Of a stretch of 6,293 nt of DNA, positions 1-4,766 are shown piece after piece. Origin of the DNA: an uncultured Frankineae bacterium (lineage in GTDB: Bacteria > Actinomycetota > Actinomycetes > Mycobacteriales > SCTD01). Location: contig CADCUE010000300.1 in the NCBI GenBank assembly GCA_902805805.1, positions 1-6,293 of the forward strand, written 5' to 3'. The notes below the pieces were generated by a model that worked only from the letters and a program-made list of their open reading frames with translations, ran no database searches and was not told the origin of the DNA. Position 1 is the stretch's first letter, and the number at the start of each line of letters is the position of its first letter. The translations under genes were made by a program, and so were the position numbers.

Positions 1-715
1 GCAACGGCGGGTGCGGGCGTGGTGGCTGCTGCTGCCGCTCGCCGCCCTGACCTGGGTGCTCGTGCACGAGTCGGGCGTCCACGCCACCGTCGCCGGGGTC
101 CTGCTGGGCTTCGCCGTGCCGGTCGTCCGCAGCGACGCCGCCGGCGGGCCGGACGCCGGACCGGGCCTGGCCGAGCACTTCGAGCACCGCTTCCGGCCGC
201 TGTCGGCCGGCTTCGCCGTGCCCGTCTTCGCCTTCTTCGCAGCCGGCGTCACCGTCGGTGGCCTGTCCGGGCTGGGTGACAGCCTGGCCGACCCGGTCGC
301 GATCGGCATCGTCGTCGGACTGCTCGTCGGCAAGCCCCTCGGCATCCTTGCCGCGACCTGGCTGCTCGCCCGCTTCACCCGAGCCGACCTGGACCCCGAC
401 ATCGCGTGGATCGACGTGCTCGGGCTCTCGGTCCTCGCCGGCATCGGGTTCACCGTCAGCCTGCTCATCGGCGAGCTGGCGTTCGGCGTCGGCAGCGAGC
501 GCGACGAGCACGTCAAGGTGGCTGTGCTCGTCGGCAGCGTGCTCGCCGCCGCCGTCGCCGGGGCCTTCCTGCGGTCCCGCAGCCGCCGGTACGCCGCGGT
601 CGCTGCCCGCGAGCGCACGGACGCGGACGCCGACGGCGTCCCCGACGTCTACCAGCAGGACGACACGCCGGCAGCGGCACCTCCGCTCACCGACGGTCCT
701 CGCCGACCCGGCTGA
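1..715 (+). CDS. nhaA: Na+/H+ antiporter NhaA, C-terminal part (5' end outside window)
   Basis: This is the C-terminal portion, about 237 residues, of an NhaA-type antiporter, which exchanges cytoplasmic Na+ for external H+ across the inner membrane. Visible family signatures, in order, are [15 protein letters not shown], a [10 protein letters not shown] segment, LLVGKPLGI (the lysine codon is at 332-334 and matches the conserved TM10 lysine, K300 in E. coli), [16 protein letters not shown], and a last membrane segment ending in an Arg-rich stretch. The reading frame is open to position 2, and complete family members are about 390-440 aa, so the GTG at 11 is internal, not the start. The conserved TM5 aspartates lie upstream of the window. 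After the last helix comes an acidic, proline-rich tail with a DxDxDGxxD motif (620-655). The gene converges on the AhpD-like gene across a shared hairpin. Family assignment is secure; the role of the tail is unknown. Confidence 0.95.
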   Translation, partial: QRRVRAWWLLLPLAALTWVLVHESGVHATVAGVLLGFAVPVVRSDAAGGPDAGPGLAEHFEHRFRPLSAGFAVPVFAFFAAGVTVGGLSGLGDSLADPVAIGIVVGLLVGKPLGILAATWLLARFTRADLDPDIAWIDVLGLSVLAGIGFTVSLLIGELAFGVGSERDEHVKVAVLVGSVLAAAVAGAFLRSRSRRYAAVAARERTDADADGVPDVYQQDDTPAAAPPLTDGPRRPG

Positions 716-753
716 CCCCACCGAGCCGAGCGGTCCCGGACCGGAGGACCGGA

Positions 754-773
754 CCGGTCGCTGGCGCGACCGG
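754..773. terminator. Probable bidirectional terminator hairpin between convergent genes
   Basis: A perfect inverted repeat, CCGGTCGC (754-761), TGGC loop, GCGACCGG (766-773), lies between two convergent stop codons (715 and 794). There is no T-tract on either side, which is common for high-GC actinobacteria. A smaller dyad, CGGTC-CCG-GACCG, sits just upstream at 731-743. The position makes a shared terminator the simplest reading. Confidence 0.7.
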
Positions 774-793
774 GCCGGCCTCCTCGCGTCAGG

Positions 794-1333
794 TCAGAGG
801 GAGGGGGCGGCCGGCAGGTCGAGCTCGGTGCCGACCAGGTGGTTGAAGTAGTTGGTGAACAGGTTCAACGCGACGACGGCGGACGTCTCCGTGAGCTCGG
901 TGTCGGTCCACCCCGCGTCGATCGCCGCCTGCCAGGTGCTGTCCTGCACGTGGCCGACGTTGCCGGCTTGCTCGCGGACCAGGGTCACCAGCGCCTGCAG
1001 CTTCGGGTCGTCGACCTGCCCGCGGCGGATCGCGACGGTCTCCGGCTCGGTGAGGCCGGCGGCCTTGCCGCCGGCGGTGTGGGCGGCCTGGCAGTACGAG
1101 CAGTCGTCGACGTTCGCGACGGCCAGGGCGACGACCTCGCGCAGCCGCTTGTCGAGCGTGCCGCTGTCCGCCAGGACGCGCTGCATGGCGACGTAGGTCT
1201 CCAGGACGGCCGGGGAGTGCGCCATCGCGCCGTGGATGTTGAGGACCTTGCCGAACTTCGCCTCGAGCGCCTTGAGCGCGTCACGGCTGCCCTCGGGAGC
1301 GGAGTCGACGGTGTGGACGGGGATGCGGGTCAT
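794..1333 (-). CDS. AhpD/carboxymuconolactone decarboxylase-family protein with CxxC redox site
   Basis: This 179-aa protein belongs to the AhpD-like/CMD superfamily. The core motif is E66, C78, C81 and H85, in the arrangement E-x11-C-x2-C-x3-H. The spacing is identical to the proton-relay and redox residues of Mycobacterium tuberculosis AhpD (E118, C130, C133, H137). The residue just before the second Cys is Tyr80, whereas that AhpD has His132. Members reduce peroxides or act as thiol-disulfide partners in the cytoplasm. The ATG at 1331-1333 is chosen because GAGAGG lies about 6 bases upstream on the minus strand and the family N-terminus (MTRIPVHTVDSAPEG) follows; the frame remains open further upstream into the sigma gene, but that is spurious. 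No ahpC or other peroxiredoxin lies in the window, so the partner and substrate are unknown. There is no signal peptide or membrane segment. The gene is transcribed divergently from the sigma factor gene. Confidence 0.9.
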   Translation of the reverse strand: MTRIPVHTVDSAPEGSRDALKALEAKFGKVLNIHGAMAHSPAVLETYVAMQRVLADSGTLDKRLREVVALAVANVDDCSYCQAAHTAGGKAAGLTEPETVAIRRGQVDDPKLQALVTLVREQAGNVGHVQDSTWQAAIDAGWTDTELTETSAVVALNLFTNYFNHLVGTELDLPAAPSL

Positions 1334-1419
1334 GGATGCCTCTCGGAGTCGGTCGTCGGTGCTTGTCCCGTTCGTGCTCGTCAGGTGCAGCGCGGCCGCG
1401 GTCCGGCTTGTGCCCGCAG

Positions 1420-1435
1420 GGTCACCTGGGTGACC
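1420..1435. promoter_or_regulatory. Perfect 16-bp dyad, candidate operator
   Basis: GGTCACC-TG-GGTGACC is a perfect 7-bp inverted repeat with a 2-base centre. It lies 86 bases upstream of the AhpD-like start and 144 bases upstream of the sigma start. The short centre argues for a dimeric protein-binding site over an RNA hairpin. The regulator is unknown. Confidence 0.45.
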
Positions 1436-1471
1436 GTCTCCGCGAAGCACGCCCGACGTCACCGGTGCCTG

Positions 1472-1502
1472 GCTGACCGACTCCGGACGGCGGCCGGTCA
1501 GC
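1472..1502. repeat. 8-bp inverted repeat in the sigma gene leader region
   Basis: GCTGACCG (1472-1479) and CGGTCAGC (1495-1502) are perfect reverse complements separated by 15 bases. In RNA this would form a stem-loop upstream of the second leader hairpin. It may also be a protein-binding dyad. Chance occurrence in GC-rich DNA cannot be excluded. Confidence 0.35.
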
Positions 1503-1519
1503 AGCGGCAGCGGCAACCT

Positions 1520-1555
1520 GGTGCCGGGCTCGGGCGTCTGGCACCCGAGGGCACC
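1520..1555 (+). promoter_or_regulatory. Two-part leader hairpin upstream of the sigma factor ribosome binding site
   Basis: GGTGCC (1520-1525) pairs with GGCACC (1550-1555), and inside it CTCGGG (1529-1534) pairs with CCCGAG (1544-1549). This gives 12 base pairs interrupted by a GGG bulge. A second GGCACC copy (1540-1545) could pair with 1520-1525 instead, giving a mutually exclusive fold. The structure ends 11 bases before the ribosome binding site of the sigma gene. It could affect translation or early transcription, but no ligand or regulator is indicated. Confidence 0.4.
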
Positions 1556-1566
1556 GCGCTCTCGCC

Positions 1567-1573
1567 GAGGAGG
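1567..1573 (+). promoter_or_regulatory. Ribosome binding site fixing the GTG start of the sigma factor
   Basis: GAGGAGG lies 6 bases before GTG 1580-1582. This is why the sigma factor is started at 1580, although the frame stays open far upstream to 839, antisense to the AhpD-like gene. Confidence 0.8.
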
Positions 1574-1579
1574 ACCTCC

Positions 1580-2068
1580 GTGCGCGACACCGCCCTCGCC
1601 GAGCTGTACGCCCGGCAGGCGCCCGGCGCCCGACGCCTGGCGTACCTCTTGACCGGCGACCCCCTGCTGGCCGAGGACATCGTGCAGGACTGCTTCGTCC
1701 GGCTCGCCAGCCGGCTCCGCCCGATCAAGGACCCCGAGCCGTACCTGCGCCGGATGGTCGTGAACGCCTCCCACAGCCACCACCGGCGGCTGCGCGTGCG
1801 CCGAGACCGGGCTCGGGACGAGGCCGCGACGCTCGGCGCCGACACCGACAGCTCGCCCGACGGCGCGGACGGCCGGGCTGAGCGCGCCCGGCTGCTCGAG
1901 GCGCTGGACGGGCTGCCGCCGCGACAGCGCTCGGCCGTGGTGCTCCGGCACTGGCTCGACCTGTCCGAGCAGCAGTGCGCCGACGAGCTGGGCTGCTCCG
2001 TCGGCACCGTCAAGTCCCTCGCCTCCCGCGGCCGTGCCGCCCTGCGCCTGTCCCTGGAGAACGCATGA
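1580..2068 (+). CDS. ECF-type RNA polymerase sigma factor (SigE-like actinobacterial group)
   Basis: This 162-aa protein has the two-domain layout of an extracytoplasmic-function sigma factor. Region 2 spans about residues 5-72, with the core-binding stretch GDPLLAEDIVQDCFVRL (26-42) followed by YLRRMVVNASHSHHRR (55-70). A linker of about 30 residues is rich in Asp, Ala and Arg. Region 4 spans about 103-157, with LPPRQRSAVVLRHWLDLSEQ and the helix-turn-helix ADELGCSVGTVKSLASRGRAAL that reads the -35 element. Length and sequence resemble the short SigE-family sigma factors of actinobacteria. It starts at GTG 1580 behind GAGGAGG. Its TGA overlaps the next gene's start as ATGA, so translational coupling is likely. 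There is no C-terminal extension domain. Its promoter sequence and target genes cannot be read from the window. Confidence 0.93.
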   Translation: MRDTALAELYARQAPGARRLAYLLTGDPLLAEDIVQDCFVRLASRLRPIKDPEPYLRRMVVNASHSHHRRLRVRRDRARDEAATLGADTDSSPDGADGRAERARLLEALDGLPPRQRSAVVLRHWLDLSEQQCADELGCSVGTVKSLASRGRAALRLSLENA

Positions 2069-2859
2069 ACGACGACGAGCTGCGCTCGGCTCTCGCGGAT
2101 CTGCTGCACGAGCTGCCCGCCGACCGGGCCCTGCCCGCGGCGACGGCCGCCCGTGTCACCCGACGACGCCGGCTCAAGCTCGGGGCGGGCGCCCTGGGCG
2201 GTGCCGGCGCGGTGCTGACGGCCGTCGCCCTGGTCCTGGGCTCCACGGCGCCGAGCGAGGACCTGCTCCTGACGCCTGCCGACCGCCCGACGGCCACCCC
2301 CGGCCAGAGCGCAGCACCCAGCCCGAGCACCGGGGCTGCACCCACCCCGACCGCCGCCCCGAGCCCGGCACCGACGGGTCCCGCGCCAGGGCTGCCGAGC
2401 CCGTCACCGGCGACCACCGTCCGCGTCGTCCTGCGACCGGACGGCCTCGGCCTCTCCGACGGCGGGTCCTCGACCTCGGTCCTGTCCTTCGGGACCGACG
2501 CCGCGACCGTCCGGGCCGCGGTGGACCGGGCGCTCGGAGGAGGCGGCGAGAGGCCCACGCCCGACTGCGGGGCGGGTTCGAGCACGGTGCAGCACGAGAC
2601 CCTGTTCCTGCAGCTGCAGAACGGGGAGTTCGTCGGCTGGAGCACCGGCACACCCGGCCTCACGACCGGCGACGGCATCGAGGTCGGGTCCACCCTGGCC
2701 GAGCTGCGCGCTGCGATCCCCGGGGTGACGGTGACAGAGGCGACCCTCGGCCCCGAGTGGTCGAGCGGCGAGGGCGGTCTGGCCGGCTTCCTCGACGGCA
2801 CGGACGCGGGCAGCGTCGTGAACAGCATGGCGGCCGGTGTCCGCTGCCTCGCACGCTGA
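2065..2859 (+). CDS. Single-pass membrane protein, probable anti-sigma factor or sensor partner of the sigma factor
   Basis: This 264-aa protein starts inside the sigma gene's stop codon (ATGA), the usual arrangement for a sigma factor and its regulator. Residues 1-37 are a short, charged cytoplasmic part ending in RRRR (33-36). Residues about 39-59 form one membrane segment. Residues about 73-115 are a Pro/Ala/Thr/Ser-rich linker. Residues about 117-264 are an outer domain containing LSFGTDAATVRAAVD, FVGWSTG, GIEVGSTLAELRAAIPGV and a C-terminal Cys. I recall similar outer domains in actinobacterial membrane proteins and lipoproteins, but I know no named function. C168 and C261 are the only cysteines and could form a disulfide. 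The HxxxCxxC zinc motif of classical anti-sigma factors is absent. The anti-sigma role is inferred from position and topology only. Confidence 0.8.
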   Translation: MNDDELRSALADLLHELPADRALPAATAARVTRRRRLKLGAGALGGAGAVLTAVALVLGSTAPSEDLLLTPADRPTATPGQSAAPSPSTGAAPTPTAAPSPAPTGPAPGLPSPSPATTVRVVLRPDGLGLSDGGSSTSVLSFGTDAATVRAAVDRALGGGGERPTPDCGAGSSTVQHETLFLQLQNGEFVGWSTGTPGLTTGDGIEVGSTLAELRAAIPGVTVTEATLGPEWSSGEGGLAGFLDGTDAGSVVNSMAAGVRCLAR

Positions 2860-2917
2860 GCCCAGCGGCGGCCGACCGTCCGGCGGCCCCCCGTCCCCCG
2901 CCCGGGACTTGCGTCAA

Positions 2918-2937
2918 TAGTCACTTTGGACTAGTCA
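2918..2937. promoter_or_regulatory. Direct and inverted repeats in AT-rich patch, candidate operator
   Basis: TAGTC (2918-2922) and GACTA (2929-2933) are inverted around six bases, ACTTTG. TAGTCA also recurs directly at 2918-2923 and 2932-2937, and GACTAGTC (2929-2936) is a perfect palindrome. The cluster lies about 100 bases upstream of the first LVIVD gene, inside the only AT-rich patch in the window. It looks like a binding site for a dimeric regulator or part of a promoter. The factor is unknown. Confidence 0.45.
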
Positions 2938-2990
2938 TGTGATCGCTGACACACGGGGCGTCGATCGACACCTCTGCGTCGGCTCCGGTC

Positions 2991-3014
2991 GTCGTGCGGG
3001 GGACCCCCCACGAC
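2991..3014 (+). promoter_or_regulatory. Leader hairpin upstream of the first LVIVD gene's ribosome binding site
   Basis: GTCGTG (2991-2996) pairs with CACGAC (3009-3014), and the intervening G and C runs extend the stem past a single bulged C with a 3-base loop, about 10 base pairs in all. It ends 10 bases before GGAG (3025-3028). Its placement mirrors the hairpin in front of the sigma gene. It could stabilise the message or tune translation. Confidence 0.4.
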
Positions 3015-3033
3015 CTGAGAGCTTGGAGATCGC

Positions 3034-4689
3034 ATGCGCGTGCGCCCCGCCTCTGGACAGCACGGCCACGCGGCCGGTCCGCGTCGGCTCCTCCGCTCGA
3101 CGGCGGTCGCCGTCGCGGGTGCCGTGGCCCTGCTCGGAGCGGCCGCGCCGGCTGCGGCGCACGAGGCCGACGAGCTCAAGGTGGGCGATCCCCTCGCCGT
3201 GCTGGCGACCGCGGGCGCCGGCGTCAACATGACCCCGGTGGCGAACGTGCCGCACCGTGGCGTGACCACACCGCAGGCCGCGCAGAGCGGCTCGGACATC
3301 GAGTTCTTCCGGGCCCGCGGCAAGGACTACGCGCTCGCCGGCACGCTGCGCAACGGGCTCCAGATCAACGACGTCAGTGACCCGACCGCGCCCGCCAAAG
3401 CAGCGGTCTACGACTGCCCCATCACGCAGGGCGACATCCAGGTGTTCTCCCAGAAGAACCGGATCCTGGCCACCTACACCGCCGACTCCCGGATCGGCGC
3501 CGGGGCCCTCGGTGCGCAGTGCGTGCGTGAGGCCAACGCCCTCGGGTTCGAGCTCGACGGCAGCGAGCTGGGCACCTTCCTGGTCGACCTCACCCGGCCG
3601 ACCACGCCGCGCACGGTGGGCTTCGCCGAGGTCGCGCAGGGCTCGCACAACATGACGGTGCACCCCAGCGGCCGCTACCTCTACAACTCGAACTCCGACC
3701 TCGCCACCAACACGAAGCCCGAGATCGCGATCTTCGACATCGCCGACCCGGCGCAGCCGCGGCTCGTGCAGCGCTACCCGTTGCCGCTCGTGCCGACGTC
3801 GCTGGGCTCGAACCCGCACGACATCTTCTTCAGCCCGTCCGGTGACCGGGCCTACGTCGCTGCCCTCTCGCAGACCGTCATCCTCGACACGACCGACCCG
3901 GCCTCGCCCCAGCGCCTGCCCGGGCTCCCGGCAGCCCCCGGCGCGCCGTCCGCAGGCCAGATCATCGACCCCGCGATCAACGTCGTGCACCAGTCCGACA
4001 CGGTCACCCTGACCCGCGAGGACGGCTCGAAGCGCACCCTGCTGGTCATCACCGACGAGCGCGCCGGTGCGGCGGCCTCGGCGGAGTGCCCGGGCGGCGG
4101 ACTGCACGTGTACGACGTGACGGGCGCGCTCGAGCGGACGCCCCGCAAGCTCGGCACCTGGTTCATCGGCGCGGTCGGACCGGTCGAGGCCGGGGACGTC
4201 TGCACCTCGCACGTGCTGCGGATGCACGGCCAGCAGGCTCTGCTCACCATCGCCTGGTACAGCCAGGGCGTGCGCGTCCTCGACATCGCCGGGCTCGCCG
4301 ACTACGAGCCGCCGGCCGGCCAGGGCGACGCCGTGCTGGCGTACGGGGACGGCGTCGGGATGACCGAGATCGGCAGCTACGCGTTCCCGGACGCCGACAC
4401 CTGGTCGTTCAAGACCAACGCGATCGCCGCGGACGGGTCCTTCTACGGCTACGGCAACGACCTCAACCGCGGCATGGACGTCTACCGCTTCACGCCCAGC
4501 GAGGCCCGGCCGACGACGCCGCTCGAGCCGGTCGACCTGCTGGCCGGCGTCACGGGCGCGACCAGCAGCACCACGACGACGACGTCCACCATCGACACGC
4601 AGGCGCTCGGGGGCAGCGTGGCGGTGCTCCCGCTCGGCCTGCTCACGATGCTCGGTCTCGCGTCCCGCACGCGCCGGCGCGCCCAGTAG
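3034..4689 (+). CDS. Exported, C-terminally anchored LVIVD-repeat beta-propeller protein
   Basis: This 551-aa protein is made of LVIVD-type repeats, which fold as beta-propeller blades. Residues 1-42 are a signal peptide: Arg-rich n-region, hydrophobic core at about 23-38, and a likely cut after APAAA, leaving His43 as the mature N-terminus. Repeat-like stretches include LQINDVSDP (109-117), FLVDLTRP (182-189), IAIFDIADP (231-239), VILDTTDP (282-289), LHVYDVTG (357-364), VRVLDIAG (413-420) and MDVYRF (481-486). Between blades are SHNMTVHPSG and NPHDIFFSPSG, typical propeller turns. Four cysteines (128, 163, 352, 390) could pair outside the cell. The C-terminus has a Thr/Ser-rich stalk (about 507-522), a hydrophobic segment (about 528-543) and a basic tail RTRRR, a membrane anchor without an LPxTG motif. 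The start is supported by GGAG five bases before the ATG. Ligand and function are unknown; a surface binding or scaffold role is inference. Confidence 0.85.
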   Translation: MRVRPASGQHGHAAGPRRLLRSTAVAVAGAVALLGAAAPAAAHEADELKVGDPLAVLATAGAGVNMTPVANVPHRGVTTPQAAQSGSDIEFFRARGKDYALAGTLRNGLQINDVSDPTAPAKAAVYDCPITQGDIQVFSQKNRILATYTADSRIGAGALGAQCVREANALGFELDGSELGTFLVDLTRPTTPRTVGFAEVAQGSHNMTVHPSGRYLYNSNSDLATNTKPEIAIFDIADPAQPRLVQRYPLPLVPTSLGSNPHDIFFSPSGDRAYVAALSQTVILDTTDPASPQRLPGLPAAPGAPSAGQIIDPAINVVHQSDTVTLTREDGSKRTLLVITDERAGAAASAECPGGGLHVYDVTGALERTPRKLGTWFIGAVGPVEAGDVCTSHVLRMHGQQALLTIAWYSQGVRVLDIAGLADYEPPAGQGDAVLAYGDGVGMTEIGSYAFPDADTWSFKTNAIAADGSFYGYGNDLNRGMDVYRFTPSEARPTTPLEPVDLLAGVTGATSSTTTTTSTIDTQALGGSVAVLPLGLLTMLGLASRTRRRAQ

Positions 4690-4709
4690 TCCGCCCACCA
4701 GCAGTGTCC

Positions 4710-4757
4710 GGGGCCGCTGCGCCCCACAGCGACCCGGCGCCGTCGGGTCCCGACCCG
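4710..4757 (+). promoter_or_regulatory. Stem-loops between the two LVIVD genes, next to the second ribosome binding site
   Basis: The 77-base spacer contains GGGGC (4710-4714) pairing with GCCCC (4721-4725). It also contains CGGGTC (4744-4749), which can pair with GACCCG upstream (4731-4736) or, more tightly, with the GACCCG copy at 4752-4757, which touches the first base of GGAGG (4757-4761). No strong terminator is seen, so co-transcription of the two genes is likely, with possible tuning of the second gene's translation. Confidence 0.3.
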
Positions 4758-4766
4758 GAGGTGCTC

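Larger units (their letters stand above)
1334..1579. promoter_or_regulatory. Divergent intergenic region, probable promoters for ahpD-like and sigma genes
   Basis: This 246-base gap separates the starts of two divergent genes and so must hold promoters for both. No convincing -35/-10 pair could be picked out by eye in either direction. What can be seen is a dense set of inverted repeats: 1420-1435, 1472-1502 and 1520-1555, plus the palindrome CACCGGTG near 1459-1466. No small coding region with a credible ribosome binding site was found. Confidence 0.5.
2860..3033 (+). promoter_or_regulatory. Intergenic region and leader of the LVIVD operon
   Basis: This 174-base gap follows the membrane protein gene. 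Its first part is GC-rich with only a weak 5-bp stem (GGCCG 2870-2874 with CGGCC 2884-2888), so termination there is uncertain. An AT-rich patch at 2907-2944 (22 of 38 bases A/T) is the likeliest promoter site. TTGCGT (2909-2914) and TAGTCA (2932-2937) are spaced 17 bases apart but match the sigma-70 consensus poorly, so this could be an alternative-sigma promoter. A leader hairpin follows at 2991-3014, then GGAG (3025-3028) before the ATG at 3034. Confidence 0.45.

Noticed and set aside
11..715. GTG at 11 as a true start of a short membrane protein
   Set aside because: The frame is open upstream to the window edge and the protein begins in the middle of the NhaA fold, so it is the tail of a longer gene.
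839..1579. Upstream extension of the sigma factor frame
   Set aside because: It overlaps the AhpD-like gene antisense, and GAGGAGG six bases before GTG 1580 gives a normal-length ECF sigma factor.
1334..1951. Upstream extension of the AhpD-like frame into the sigma gene
   Set aside because: The extension reads antisense through the sigma factor, has no family similarity, and ATG 1331-1333 has a good ribosome binding site and the expected family N-terminus.
2925..2940. DosR-type box resembling GGGACT-WW-AGTCCC
   Set aside because: GGACT and AGTC occur here but abut without the two-base spacer and the outer C residues are missing, so the match is too poor to call.
4573..4584. Four tandem ACG triplets
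   Set aside because: They simply encode the Thr-rich stalk and are too short to call a microsatellite or functional DNA repeat.
2935..4698. 587-aa open frame on the minus strand opposite the first LVIVD gene
   Set aside because: It is antisense to a gene with a signal peptide and recognisable repeats, its product is a low-complexity Arg/Gly/Val/Asp-rich sequence, and such shadows are typical in GC-rich coding DNA.
4086..4766. Upstream extension of the second LVIVD frame inside the first LVIVD gene
   Set aside because: The extension is Arg-rich shadow sequence; the ATG at 4767 is preceded by GGAGG and followed directly by a signal peptide.
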